From the NCBI GenBank assembly GCA_030867875.1, contig JAOWCC010001634.1, positions 100,357,321 to 100,421,320 on the forward strand: a stretch of DNA of 64,000 nt. Reading direction: 5' to 3'. The stretch is from Actinernus sp. WN-2022. Taxonomy: Eukaryota > Cnidaria > Anthozoa > Actiniaria > Actinernidae. The notes under the pieces were generated by a model, which searched no databases, had not been told where the DNA came from, and was given only the letters and a program-made list of their open reading frames with translations. Within the stretch, counting starts at the first letter, position 1; each line of letters opens with the position of its first letter. This document shows, piece after piece, positions 32,506-43,780 of the stretch. The position numbers and the translations under genes are program-made.

Positions 32506-34845
32506 GGAAAGGAACATGGGAGTTAGGTTACCTGTGAATTGATAAATCCCCAGAGTCTGGGGAGTAAAAAAAAAAGAGTTACAACTCCCTCCCTCTCCAT
32601 TCCTTACTCTCTCACCACATCATGTAACCCACAGGTAACCAAACTCCTATTTTCCTTTTCTCTCAGTTCATTGTGGATGATGCTAGAAACCAAGTATATT
32701 TGCATCAGTACAGCCAAAAGGTCAACCAATTCTTCCCTGCTGCTCTAAAAGGCTAAGTAAAACTACTGGAAAATGTTACTTTCAAGCAGTGTCATCTGGA
32801 TATTTGTTGTATACTTATTTTAAAAAAAATGCATGTACATCAGTTGACTGTACAATTATTTTTATTAATATTCACTCCAGTATGATCTTTGTTGAACAGA
32901 AATAAAGTTGTTTATTTTTTATGTGATGATTTACTTAATACTCTACAGTTCCTAATCTTAAAGTGCCTATGAACAATATATTTTTATTTTAGATATCAAT
33001 TCTAAATCAAGTGAATGGTAAAATCTATTTTGCTTTGAATGCTGTGCATATTAATGCATTATTCTCCATGGGACCTTTCTATCACAACAACATCGATTTT
33101 TAGATAATATACACAGTTTATGAGCTGTTAGTAAAGGAAAAAGTCATTAGTGAAAATGGTAAGTTTTTATTCAAATTGTTGCAAAGTTGAATTAATTAAA
33201 TGACGTCTACCGAGGTATCGACCCAGGCTTTTACTTACGCGGTCATGGGTCAGGAAAGGTAACGTTTCCACGATTTCAAACAAGCGTAGAAGATAGAGTA
33301 TTCTCTGTAAACCAAAAAATTCTTCGCAGGGGTACTCAAAACTTTCCTGAGGTTCATAGCTATGAAAATTGTACGAAGGCTCATTTGCACTTTAAGGTTT
33401 TAATATCCAAAATGCTAATTACATAATTATGCAGATCTGTGGAATGGTTCTAACCAGCAATAGATCCACAATGAATATCCTTAGCTTAGCATGTTTCCTT
33501 GTAAACAAGATGCTCATTACGTATTCATGTAATCTAGCACAATATGATTGGCTGGCATCTGACAGAACAAACAATAGACTCTTTCCTTTCGATTAGGAAC
33601 TAATTTCCCTTTTCCTTCAGGTACTTCACTACGTTTGTCTACTCATCCAAAGAGAAATAACATTTTGTAAACAAAAATTGAAATCTTGGCTCATAAATTG
33701 ACACAGTGATAACTATATTCATGATTACACCAAATTCATTGTGGAGGCTCTAATTTCAAAATTTGAGAAGTGCTTTTATGAGAACATAGCCTTTATTACT
33801 TGAAAGATAATATCAACATTAATTAGTAATATGGCTTATTTTAAGAGTTGTTGTAATAATTACAGCGAAGTTATTTGGAATTGAATTACTGCATGGGTGA
33901 CTTCATACAAGGTCTCTTACTTAAAAAAACTATCAACTTGTCTAAAAAAATAGATTTAACCACAAATTATACTCCACTGTACTATATTCATTTTTTCCCT
34001 ATAGATGTGAAGGTTTGATTATTCAATATTAGAAATTTGGTGGCAGTAAACTAGATGCTCAATAATATGCTAATGAAACTTCAAGAATGCTACTCAATAC
34101 TGTAATTTATTTTCAGCAGAGTGCAGAAAGCTCACTATGCATAAAGCTCCATACATTTTAAGAACTCTCCCAGAATCTAATCCTGCAGTTACACTATAGA
34201 CTGTGAAAATGAATACTTTAGTACAAGTACCTTGTAACAGGACACAGCCCTCTTCCATCCCCTGTTCTCAAGGTATACTAAGAAATCATCCTAAGCATAA
34301 CATAACTTATTATGCAGTCTTATTTTTTTGTCATCAACTTCTTTACTTACTGAATCTGTGTAGGTTGCTCTTGGGACAATAGTATGCTACAATAATGTTT
34401 AAAATTATCAGGCTTTTGTGTACCTTCAGGGCCATAATTTTAGTTTGAAGAAACTGCTGCAGTCAGTAGTAGCATGAAACATGGACATAATATTATATAC
34501 AGTATATCAATCTTTAATTTCATCAGTACACTCCTTAAAAAAGCCCTTCTCTATTTAGAAAGCAAATGTTTTCTACATATCTAAAAATGAGACGAGAGTC
34601 TGACAGGTCACCAGGTGCATGGAAGCCATTTCCATTGCAACAAAATTTTGGACCTACATTTTTGTATCTGCATGCTGCCAACATGTAGGATGATATTGCC
34701 AGAAGGAAAAGCCAGCTTCATAACTAATATATGCCAACACAGTTTCTTTATCTCTTGCTCTCATAGATTGGGGAAAAACTCTGTTCATAGGTAGTTGTAT
34801 TTATTTTGTTATAAACAGTAGACAAGTACTATTTCAAAAATAAAT
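32506..34845. other. E2 interior without genes
   Basis: About 2.3 kb, AT-rich, no coding signal. It holds the small inverted repeat at 32507-32662 and the TTAA element at 32962-33391. This is where a partner gene would lie. Confidence 0.5.
32962..33391. mobile_element. TTAA-flanked MITE nested in E2 (430 bp)
   Basis: TTAA at 32958-32961 and 33392-33395; short inverted ends AGTGCCTATGA / AGTGCAAATGA. The ends resemble AGTGCATATGAGCCCAA of the larger element at 39465-44039, so it is probably a non-autonomous relative. Confidence 0.55.
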
Positions 34846-36393
34846 TTAAGGACCAATGTTCTGATAAGAACACAACATAAAATCTAAAGCCTGATTATAT
34901 AAGTCAATTCCAAAGCTATCTGATGGCTCTAATTGCTTAACATATTGTTTCAGTTGCTCGATTACATCATCAGGTATTTCCAGTGTAACATCATCAACAA
35001 CAACAGTGGAAAGGCCATCATCCGTTGGATGATGTGACTGTGCATCAAACCCGTACCAGTAGTGGTCTTCAGTTGTACCTTCCACATCTGCAACTGCAGT
35101 CAGTTCACGGTTTCTTAAATCAATCATCCCATTGGTCCATATCTGCACTGGACTCCAATTATGCTCAGTACGAATGGGATGATGATTCCAGGCTAAAACA
35201 AAGCTCTCAAGAGCTCTGTTTATCCTTGGCAAAAAGATATAATGTAGAACAAATAAATGAAGAGCATTACTCCTATCAAGGATACCAACTTCTTCCATGG
35301 ACTGAAATGTGTAGTAGAATACATGAGTAACAACACGAAACACATCTCGCCACAGTCGTTCGATCCTTTGATTTTGGGTAGATGTACCTGCCAGATAACT
35401 CCCCCGGTTTTCACCTCTAACTTCTTGCATCACCTCCCAGACACCAATATTTTCACCCCCCTTATCAGTTCGCACTCGAGATGGCCATTCATATTTTTCA
35501 GTGGCACCAATAAACTTCTCGGTAACAGTATCACTTCTATTGTTGGTTGAGCAACTCAAGAATGTAATTAGGCGTGAAAAGCCATCTATACCTCCGTGTA
35601 TCACAAATCCCCATGCCACTAAGCTGTGATGGCCATCTATATGCCATAAACTGTTTGGGCCAGGCACGGAGTACGACCTCCTGGAGATCACAACTGCCCA
35701 TCGTATTCTGGAATTCTCTGGATCAACACGTGCAATGCTTGCTCTTACTCTGTCGCGCTGTAATTTGTACCCTAAAGATCTCAGATGCCCAGACCGTAAA
35801 GAATAGCCAACTAAAGTCCCATGATTTCGCATGAACTCTTCAATAATGCTATCTAACTCATCATCAGAAATGGCTGTAAATCCAGTAGCCTCCTTTATTC
35901 CATACTCAGAAATCCTTCGCTGAAGGGTCCATCTTGATACCTGTAGAAGTTCAGAAATACCTTTCCAAGAAAACCCAGTCGAGCGAAGATTCAGTAGCAC
36001 TTCTTCTGTTATGACATATTTTGGTCGTCCAGGATTTCCAGTCCTTATAACTTCTGGGACATCCAAAAGGTATATAGCTATTTGTGTGCAAGTTGACTGA
36101 CGATGCCTGTTCCAACTCTCATGTATACTATACATATTCCTAAGGACTTCTTCTAAAGTCATCCTGTTGTTGTCCACTAACGGTAATACTTGCTGTAAAG
36201 CAAGTATCGCATGCTCCAGTCGAATCTGAAATGCTTCACGAGTAACAGGATCATTTGTATCCCAAGACGTTTCACATTCTGCAAGGAGGTCTACTACCGC
36301 AGAGAAGAACGACTCCCAGCCACATAGTGCTGGATTTGGGCCTGGTAGAGTCCGTGGTAGCAGAGTACACGTATTACTATTACCGTCAGCCAT
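34846..36393 (-). CDS. E2 DDE integrase/transposase, intact, 515 aa
   Basis: A single exon from ATG 36393, 26 bp inside the right arm; frames upstream of this ATG run into arm repeats and are not used. Residues 1-115 are helical. Residues 122-165 (GRPKYVITEE to SRWTLQRRISEYG) form a helix-turn-helix-like DNA-binding part. The integrase core runs from about 240 to 420. The catalytic triad is D253 (WHIDGHH), D310 (RVRTDKGGEN) and E345 (NQRIERLWRD), with 34 residues between the last two, as in retroviral or IS3-like integrases. FLPRINRALESF and AWNHHPIRTEHNWSPVQIW follow. The tail is acidic. It would bind the inverted repeats and cut and paste the element. The E1 copy has a three-exon version. 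No stop or shift was seen. Confidence 0.9.
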   Translation of the reverse strand: MADGNSNTCTLLPRTLPGPNPALCGWESFFSAVVDLLAECETSWDTNDPVTREAFQIRLEHAILALQQVLPLVDNNRMTLEEVLRNMYSIHESWNRHRQSTCTQIAIYLLDVPEVIRTGNPGRPKYVITEEVLLNLRSTGFSWKGISELLQVSRWTLQRRISEYGIKEATGFTAISDDELDSIIEEFMRNHGTLVGYSLRSGHLRSLGYKLQRDRVRASIARVDPENSRIRWAVVISRRSYSVPGPNSLWHIDGHHSLVAWGFVIHGGIDGFSRLITFLSCSTNNRSDTVTEKFIGATEKYEWPSRVRTDKGGENIGVWEVMQEVRGENRGSYLAGTSTQNQRIERLWRDVFRVVTHVFYYTFQSMEEVGILDRSNALHLFVLHYIFLPRINRALESFVLAWNHHPIRTEHNWSPVQIWTNGMIDLRNRELTAVADVEGTTEDHYWYGFDAQSHHPTDDGLSTVVVDDVTLEIPDDVIEQLKQYVKQLEPSDSFGIDLYNQALDFMLCSYQNIGP

Positions 36394-36418
36394 TTTGACT
36401 TCTTTGTCAGCTGACTTA

Positions 36419-36801
36419 CCGTGGGAGACTGGGCACAATGATGCGTAGAGCTGGGTGCGCACGAATTGTTGAATGAATATAGTTTTCGTTGAATGAATAT
36501 ATCGTTGAACAAGAATAATATCGTTGAATGTGAATGAATATTTTTTGTTGAATGAATATATTCTTGAACAAGAATAATACAGTTGAACGTGAATGAATAT
36601 ATTCTTGAACACGAAAAGCATCGTTGAACGTGAATGAATATATCGTTGAACAAGAATAATATCGTTGAATGTGAATGAATATTTTTGTTGCCAACGAATA
36701 TATTCTTGAACAAGAATAAAATCGTTGAACGTGAATGCATATCAATGTTGAATGTGAATGCATTACGTTTGTTGAATTTTTGCACCATTTCGCCAACCAT
36801 A
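36419..36801 (-). repeat. E2 right terminal inverted repeat
   Basis: 383 bp, inverted partner of 31725-32107 with few differences. It lies immediately upstream of the integrase start. Confidence 0.9.
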
Positions 36802-37070
36802 CTCAACAAGGACTGAATTTCCAGCCCACCATCAATTACCGGCCAAGAGTGGATTCGAATTGCAGAGGATTTTGAAGACGAGTCACGGACTTCCCTCATT
36901 GTCTGGGTTCTATCGATGGTAAACATATTATGATAGAATGCCCTAAAAATGCTGGATCCGCATACTATAATTATAAGAACTTTCACAGTATAGTTTTACT
37001 TGCAATATGTGATGCAAAATACTGCTTTTCCTTTATTGATATTGGGGCTTATGGTGGAGGAAATGATGCA
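36802..37070 (+). pseudogene. PIF/Harbinger (HARBI1-like) transposase, 3' fragment
   Basis: It continues the fragment at 31467-31724. WIRIAEDFEDE, then after a frameshift FPHCLGSIDGKHIMIECPKN, with the SIDGKH motif of DDE_Tnp_4 transposases (first catalytic Asp), and AYYNYKNFHSIVLLAICDAK, then FSFIDIGAYGGGNDAG with the second Asp. Similarity ends near 37070; the C-terminal third with the Glu is missing. Confidence 0.85.
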
Positions 37071-37207
37071 GGTTTTTATCAAACACTGTGTATGGACAAG
37101 CCTTTGATAACTATATATCCAACAAATTTGAATCTCGCTGGACCAGCCCCTTGTGAGAACAAGTCCTAGTCTTATTTGCAGCCGTGACGACACAAATAAC
37201 TGCTGCG

Positions 37208-37450
37208 AATTTGAATACCCCACCCCTGGTGAAAAGTAACTAATTAAAATATAAATCCCCATCCTATCGAAAATACTGAAGTGTCAGCAGCATTTTTATA
37301 GCATTATCATCCTAAACCATGGAAACACTTTGTGTTAATAAAAAAAGATAATGAGCATGGCCGGCTTTGATGAAAACAACTGGATGTGAATGTAGGAGAC
37401 TGGAACCAGGTATGACCCAGTCCCCTCGAAACACACGTCCAAGATGGCAG
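37208..37450 (-). repeat. dispersed repeat C, copy 1
   Basis: About 240 bp are inverted relative to 45667-45907, sharing CTGAAGTGTCAGCAGC, CCATGGAAACACT and GACCCAGTCCCCTCGAAACA. The end nearest 37450 carries CAAGATGGCAG. Confidence 0.7.
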
Positions 37451-37477
37451 ACGACAGATCAACCAACCTCATCCCCA

Positions 37478-37527
37478 GGGTCTTCTCGGTCAGACCCAAG
37501 ATGTCTTGGATCTGACCGAGAAGACCC
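37478..37527. repeat. 50-bp hairpin
   Basis: GGGTCTTCTCGGTCAGA and CCAAGA pair with TCTTGG and TCTGACCGAGAAGACCC, with one mismatch and a 2-base loop. There is no T-run beyond it and no gene in range; it is a foldback repeat. Confidence 0.75.
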
Positions 37528-37883
37528 TTGATCAACAACAGCCAAACGAAGCAGGACTGAAGATACGTAAACAGCAAAATATTTTGTCAACTGAAAAAGC
37601 ATTCTACTTCTACCCACCTACTGATTGGCCATATTAGCTAGGATTTATTCTCTGCATTGTGGATGTTACCAGCAAAAATGGGCATTGCTTCGATTGATCA
37701 AACAACCAAATGCATGCACAGTAGTGGACGTGCAAAGTGATGGAAGTGGGCATAATTTTGCTAAGAACGTTCACACAGCAAGTGGCCCAATACACTAACG
37801 CGGCTACTCGGCAAATACTTGGCTACGTGGATACATGCTTACTAATATACAAAGTAAAAGTCAAGCGAAGCATAGGAATACAA

Positions 37884-38388
37884 CAAGGGCACCCAACGAG
37901 TACTTTTTGAAATTCGTTTGAAACCAGTTGTCTGCAGCTTATCTAGCCATTTTAAGGCGCCTACTATATCTTTTGACGTATTCTAGAAAGCTATTAGCTG
38001 TTCGGATTTTCTAGGTGGAAATCGCGTCAACCGAAAATACTATGGCAAAATATTCCCGGCCTACGAATTTGTTAGTAGTCTAGAACATAACAAGAATTTT
38101 CTAGCCCAAGTAACTTCATGTTGCAAAGTTTTGTGGAGGTACGAATTTTTTAGGGATTCTTTTTTCCTGTTCTGACTCTATTTATCAGACGAATTGGACG
38201 TACGAATATTTTAGGGAAACCTTTTAGTCTCCCTTTTCTTCTATAATTTTCTAGGGATTGAAAACAAATTTTCTGGCCAGTATTTCAGAAAACAATTTTC
38301 TAGGGGCAATTTTTTCAAATCCGAAAGTTTTAGGCTAACTTACTCTCCCGAACAGCTTTTTAACCGAAAACTTCGTTGGGTGCCCTTG
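37884..38388. mobile_element. MITE with 6-bp target duplication ATACAA (505 bp)
   Basis: Ends CAAGGGCACCCAACGA are inverted partners, flanked by ATACAA at 37878-37883 and 38389-38394. The interior is non-coding with repeated TTTTCTAGGG/TTTTTTAGGG-like motifs. It lies just upstream of the Merlin relic. Confidence 0.7.
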
Positions 38389-38399
38389 ATACAAGTTGG

Positions 38400-38864
38400 A
38401 ACAGCTTTTTGTGACCTCAAAAGTAAACGAACCCAGAGACGAATACGGAGCAGCTACAAAAGAAATACAATCACGGAAACTCATAATCACTTAACATACG
38501 ATGAACTCCATGAAACGTACCTTGCCAATAAAGAGTCCATTATCGAATGGCTAAAGAACTTTGGACTACTAGCAACCCAAGTGATTTCTCCACAATGCAG
38601 GAAGTCATGCATTGGAAACGGTTCGATGACAGATCAGATGGTTACAAATGGAGTGTCGCCAAAACACGATCAAACGCCATAGAGTAGAAGTCAGCATACG
38701 AAATAATACGTGGTATGACTCTCGAGGATATAGTAAAATTTACATATTGGTGCTGGAGTATTTAACCTGAGCGAGGGCCAAATAATGAGCCAGCTACGAC
38801 TTAGTCCAAATACAGCGGTCGACTGGTGTATGTTTTGTCGAGAAGTATGTGAAGTAGAAAATAA
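38400..38864 (+). pseudogene. Merlin (IS1595/ISXO2-like) transposase relic
   Basis: The first frame reads LTYDELHETYLANKESIIEW and LKNFGLLATQVISPQCRKSC, then MHWKRFDDRSDGYKWS after a shift near 38600. Later LRLSPNTAVDWCMFCREVCE reads in another frame. These are the N-terminal zinc-binding and helical parts of eukaryotic Merlin transposases, related to bacterial IS1595/ISXO2. The DDE catalytic part is missing, replaced at 38865 by a hairpin repeat. Several stops make it inactive. Confidence 0.65.
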
Positions 38865-38960
38865 TTACTCGGGCCAGGCCTTCGGCCGGCACGAGTCTGA
38901 AATCGCAAGTCATTTTTATTATTTTTTGTGTCGACCCGGAAGTCGCCGTGAACCAATCAG
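38862..38960 (-). repeat. hairpin-ended repeat D, copy 1
   Basis: TAATTACTCGGGCCAGGCC and CGGCCGGCACGAGT form the terminal hairpin; GTGTCGACCCGG and ACCAATCAG (inverted CCAAT type) follow. It matches 53572-53722 in inverted orientation. Confidence 0.6.
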
Positions 38961-39460
38961 CAATTGGCAATCACGACGTGTTTTTTCTTCACCAACCAAT
39001 CAGAAAGCACTGTGCACGTGAACATGCAAAACTTTGTGGAGTGAGGGACTAGACACTGATGGACATTTCGAAAAACTTTTCATACGAAGAGTTTGAAGAT
39101 CTTTGAAACGCGAGAAAGGTTTTGGGCCATTCTTGACCATTATTTTGCTGAAATCAAAGGTTTCTTCGACTGAAATTCCAAGATGTTCAGTTATTCTAGG
39201 GCTGACAGGACTTTTAGGGGCTTTCGATGGAAAATTCTCACATTTACCAAAGGAGATGTGATCCCAAACGCACAGCTACTGAGCTAGTCTGGCCGAGTCA
39301 AATTGATATACCGATAAGTAAAGTGTTGTCATTTATTAGGATAGAGTAGAAATTGGTCCGATTTCTCAGTTCAAGGCCTGCTCCTGGTCCTAAAGTCGTT
39401 TAAGTCGCCTTAAATCGCCTTAAATCAGTTTATATTAATACTCCTTATAATCAGTTTTGC
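38961..39460. other. gene-free stretch
   Basis: No supported gene. Confidence 0.35.
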
Positions 39461-39762
39461 TTAAAGTGCATATGAGCCCAATTTTTATTTTATTTTAACG
39501 AAATCTTGATGCTATTTCTGAAACAATGAAACAGAAAAAAATGATTTTGTGCAAAACCGCGATTTTTTACACGCTTTCAAAGTCCCATGTCAAGATATCA
39601 TGTCCGTGGTTTTGAGGGCCTGGGTCCTACAAACGAGTGTGACGACATCAGAGTTAAACAGTTCACTTCCGGTTTAGTAGTGTCTCTCTGTTTTCCTGTG
39701 AAGGCACACTGTATCTTATAAGTCGCGGTACAGAATCTTCGATATTGCCCTAAAATTCAACA

Positions 39763-40039
39763 ATGACGACTTCAGGTTCCGAATGAGAAGACAGCTATAT
39801 GTCTGGTGACTCAGAATATAACTTTATATCGAGATATGAGATCGAAGTGGAGACGGGAATTGCTGGCAAAGAGGAAGCTACTACTAGTAGCTTCATGTCG
39901 CCGGACCGTACGCCGACGAACCCCTTGCTGATGAAGAATACTGAATAGGTTATAGCCTATGAACAAGAGAGAGAACAAGAAGAAATTCGACGCCAACAGT
40001 TACAAAATAGTCTAGATGGAGTAACTGCTGTTAGTAATT
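39763..40039 (+). pseudogene. decayed exon inside the TTAA element
   Basis: From ATG 39763 the frame reads MTTSGSE, stop, then MSGDSEYNFISRYEIEVETG, another stop, then EQEREQEEIRRQQLQNSLDG and ends at a GTAAGT donor after VSNW. The composition is coding-like (acidic then Gln/Glu-rich), and the donor is good. I cannot name the protein; no later exon was recognised before the assembly gap. Confidence 0.4.
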
Positions 40040-40112
40040 GGTAAGTAATGTCTTGTTGTAGTTTATACATGTATGCAGTTTACCCGGGAGTTTACACTGC
40101 TGCTTGTTATGA

Positions 40113-40398
40113 ACATAGTTAATAGAGTGGAATGGTTATGAAACCCAGCGACCTTCTTTGTTATATGTCTTTGTTAGCTTTTTTCAACCACTACCCTGCA
40201 CAAAACACAATAGAAATTCCAATGTGTTAATCAATCAGCCAATAGAAAACGTGTGAGTTCAGTCGTTCAGGGGACGCTAATGAACTATGACCCTGCACAA
40301 TCTTTTGTCTTGCCCCCTTCCAACATAAATCGCAGCGCCTTTGTTAGCCCCTTTGAAGTTTGCCGGGTTTCATAACCATTCCACTCTATTAACTATGT
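40113..40398. mobile_element. MITE with 34-bp inverted repeats and TATGA duplication (286 bp)
   Basis: Ends ACATAGTTAATAGAGTGGAA and TGGTTATGAAACCC are perfect inverted partners; TATGA is duplicated at 40108-40112 and 40399-40403. The interior is non-coding. Confidence 0.8.
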
Positions 40399-40492
40399 TA
40401 TGAACAAGTCAAACTCGACAGCTGTCCTGTAACTTCAAACTATTCGCTATATTTAACTCCGGACTCAATAATTATTCAACTATTTCTTTTCA

Positions 40493-40592
40493 NNNNNNNN
40501 NNNNNNNNNNNNNNNNNNNNNNNNNNNNNNNNNNNNNNNNNNNNNNNNNNNNNNNNNNNNNNNNNNNNNNNNNNNNNNNNNNNNNNNNNNNN
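40493..40592. other. assembly gap (100 N)
   Basis: A run of exactly 100 N, a conventional placeholder, so the true gap size is unknown. Confidence 0.99.
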
Positions 40593-42249
40593 TTTTTCGG
40601 GTTTCCTTGGAACACAAACACACTAAATTTAAACCATGAATAATGATTAAATTAAAAGTCTTTTGACTTTCCCTGGTTTATATCTGTGTCCTGAATATGT
40701 TGAATACATGTACACTTCATTACCTAGTTTTATGTACTAATACATGTATATCAAAATTACTTTCCATTTTCTTATAGATTTTCTCAGGTGTTTCATACAG
40801 GGAATTTTCGCAGCTCGCCTATATGGTTACTCAGATGGAGTACGAATATCCCACTACCATCATGTGCATATGATGCCAAGTTTTAAGTGCTTTTGTGGGG
40901 GGGGGGGGGGGGGGGAGGGGGGGTCATCAATGATTTGACCTACTCCTGGACATATCTGTCATGTAAAATGCAGAGCAGTAAGCTCATGATCAAAGGCACA
41001 TCCCCAAAGGACAGATAATGCATTGGTGTCCAGGAGATTAGTTATGCCAATGCTAAGCTCTTTTTAATTTATGAGACTACGGAACAATGCATATGATGCA
41101 CAAATTAACAGTACAATTTCAAGTTCCCATCCAGGAAGGATGTGAGGTAGAGATTACCAGAAGAATACAATCCATGTACTGGTATATACATGTATATATT
41201 TCTACTTATAATGTATCATGGAAAATACCATAAATCTAAAAATATTAATAGTCAATTTAATGGATTACATGTAAATGCAGTTTGCATTCTTTCTTGCACA
41301 TCCATCATTTTTTATTTGGGTTGGAGGAGGGGTTGGAGGAGGAGGGGGGGGGGGGGGGGGGGCAATAAAGTTTTGAGCAATTTTATAGGGGGTTCAAATA
41401 AGTTTTTTAATTCATTTATAGGGGGGTCATAAGTTTTAACAAGAGAAGCAGATGAAATACCAACCTCTCTCTCCCCCCCCCCCCCCCCCCCCCCCCCAAA
41501 AAAAAGCCATATATAATGAACACTCCCTTATATATTATAACCTGCCCATTTTTGTAACGTGTTTGGTTAGCTTATTATCAGGCTGTTGTTATAGCGTGTT
41601 TACCATATTTGGGCATTCTTTGTGTTACTTGTCACGTAGTGGAATTCGTGTGATGCCAACCGGGAACTTTTAGGTGGCATATCGAACTTAGTCAAAACAG
41701 TTAAACTTGTGTTTCATGTTATGATCTTCGTCGAGTTCTAGATAGTAGTTTATGGATAACTGGCAATGCGACAATTTTCATTTTAAGACATACCATTTTA
41801 TTTTCCAACTACTCAGGTTATAACTGTAACAGGGGTCACTTAGACAATGAGGACCAATCACATTGCATGATGAAAACAAATTAAAACATGCCAAGTTATG
41901 GTTATTTGAGGCAATCGATGTTGAGCACAAGACTAGCATTTCAACTTGCCCATGGTTTGATCTGGTAAACTGCAAATTTGGTGGACTAACTTTCTACTCA
42001 GTCTTTCAAATGAAGAAAATTGCATGGATATGTTAGGATTTGCAAGTTGACTAAGTTTGAACAGTTTGTTTTGAGATTTGTTCTTTTTGTCAAAGTGCCA
42101 GTTACAGTTAAGTTGCACAGTAACATACAATCATGTACTTTGCCCAACACAGACTGGTGTCAATATAAAAAAAATAAAGTCATACATACAGGTACATGTA
42201 ACCAGCTGTACACCTTGTGTTTTCCTTGTTTATTTGCATAAATACTAGC
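40593..42249. other. gene-free interior with homopolymer tracts
   Basis: It contains poly-G near 40897-40922 and 41342-41362 and poly-C near 41465-41497. No gene is supported; ORFs across these tracts are spurious. Confidence 0.5.
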
Positions 42250-42382
42250 AGCTTGCCTCTTTGTTGCCCCATTTCAGATCATGTGACAGCTCTCAAGAGG
42301 ATTCAGTTCATTGTTTTCAATTTCTATCAATTTATGAGGGTACAGTCAGGTGATCTGAACTGAGGCAACAAAGAGGCAAGCT
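42250..42382. mobile_element. foldback MITE (133 bp)
   Basis: Arms AGCTTGCCTCTTTGTTGCC with ATTTCAGATCA-like sequence are inverted around ~70 bp. No clear target duplication. Confidence 0.65.
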
Positions 42383-42941
42383 GACTGGGTCTATTGTGGT
42401 AGACAGCTGCCACATTTCTTTTTATGGCAAATGTGTTTACAATCAGATGGGATGACTTAACTATGCTAGGGTTAAGGTTTGCTTGGGACAACTTGCTGGC
42501 ATCTACAAATTAGTACACATGTAGGTAACATTAACAGCAGTCCATGACACTGAAAAGCAGTAATCACTGGTGTCACAGAAAGAAGAATTGAGCCACCAAA
42601 ACTCTTCTCTTGCCCACCATTTGGTTTGCTATAATCCAAGTAATTTTCGCATTGGGTTAACCCACCCACTTTGTAAACAGGCCCTTATTGAAACCACTCT
42701 GCTACAAACTACTTCAATTTCATCATAACAGATGCATTAGTGCCATAATTTCCACAATAATATTAAAACACAGTTTTACAACTAATTAGTAATGAAATTT
42801 TGAAGTTTGTCGTTTAAAAAATTGCTTTAATAGTTCAAGCTGCCATGCATAGCAATGTCAAATTTAAATATTGTCTTGATAATGAGGACAAAACAATGCC
42901 CCATGGTGTGAATTCTTACTAAAAGTAGACAAAAATGTCAA

Positions 42942-43780
42942 TTAACAATATTTAATGAGTATATGATCCACTCTTTTTTTGTATGGCTGTTTAGTCAGCA
43001 TACTGTGCATTGCTGCTGGGGTCATTTGCTCCAGTTCTTGGATAGCACCAGAAAGTTGATCTTTTCGAGCCCCAAGGAAAGGCTGGTAAATTTGTTCAAC
43101 ATAGTCTACAAAAGAATACCAAATAATTAATTTACTCTTCAGTAGGAGAAAGACTAAGTTGTTGTTCCTTTGTCTGAAACTGAGATTGCCCCTCTTCCAT
43201 CCCCTCTTCCACTTCAAATCCCTATTCACTTGAAGTGGAAGTTGTTGAAGTGGAAGGCTTCGGTTCCAAAGTATCCCTTGATGTCAAGATCTCTCAAAAC
43301 CTAAAAAGACAGAGTAAGCTTTTGATGAAATCAATGGCAAGTTACAAATCAGTGGAAGCTGGGTGGAAGGAAAGCAAAAACGAACACAATATATACATGT
43401 GCCGCGTTATTTCTCACCTTGTGGCGCGTCCTTGACGATGGTTTCTCTGGGTCTGGCTCTACCAGTTTGCTATGAACAGACGGAAGGCAACAATCCCGAT
43501 ATCATCAGACTTAAGACGGAATAAATAAGCCTTCTTTTGACCCTCGATAACAGTAAACTTCCTTATAAAGTCATCTGGCTTAAAATAGTCCAAACATCCC
43601 ATTCCCAGTGAGTGAGTGACTTGGCACGCTTTAGACTCGCTATTTCTCATTTTCTTGGCTTCTTGTCTTCGATCGTCCGCGAAAGGGATCTTGTGGAGTC
43701 CAATGCCTTTCTCTGGGTCAGGAAAATTTGTACAACCACCAACGATAAGGTATAATTACTTCAAAAAGATTTGTACTTTC
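42942..43780 (-). pseudogene. THAP-domain transposon gene, decayed
   Basis: On the minus strand, 43780-43459 reads GGCTNFPDPEKGIGLHKIPF, DDRRQEAKKM, then CLDYFKPDDFIRKFTVIEGQ and LKSDDIGIVAF. This resembles THAP zinc-finger domains (N-terminal Cys, a GLHKIP-type block, F-x-P-D-D-F), but the usual Trp and Cys-x-x-His are damaged. A Ser/Thr/Glu-rich linker follows (about 43300-43130, with a stop). A last exon (43107-42942, after a TTTGTAG acceptor) reads DYVEQIYQPFLGARKDQLSG and MTPAAMHSMLTKQ. No catalytic core is present between the two. THAP domains bind DNA and occur in P and Kolobok transposases. Confidence 0.5.

Larger units (their letters stand above)
31725..36801. mobile_element. E2: integrase-type DNA transposon with 383-bp inverted repeats (5077 bp)
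   Basis: Both ends read TATGGTTGGCGAAATGG (inverted), with a perfect 6-bp target duplication CTCAAC at 31719-31724 and 36802-36807. Arms 31725-32107 and 36419-36801 are both 383 bp. E2 holds a minus-strand intact integrase (34846-36393) and, divergently on the left, a plus-strand first exon starting at 32167. Each gene starts just inside an arm, so the arms probably act as promoters. It inserted into a HARBI1-type pseudogene. E1 has the same plan: TATGG ends, 6-bp duplication, convergent gene pair. The near-identical arms and open integrase suggest recent activity. Confidence 0.9.

Noticed and set aside
36394..36621. Upstream extension of the E2 integrase to 591 aa
   Set aside because: The extra 76 residues are translated arm repeats (HSRSTILF-like); the ATG at 36393, just inside the arm, is the sensible start.
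41190..41673. ORFs with glycine or proline runs
   Set aside because: Products of poly-G and poly-C tracts, not genes.
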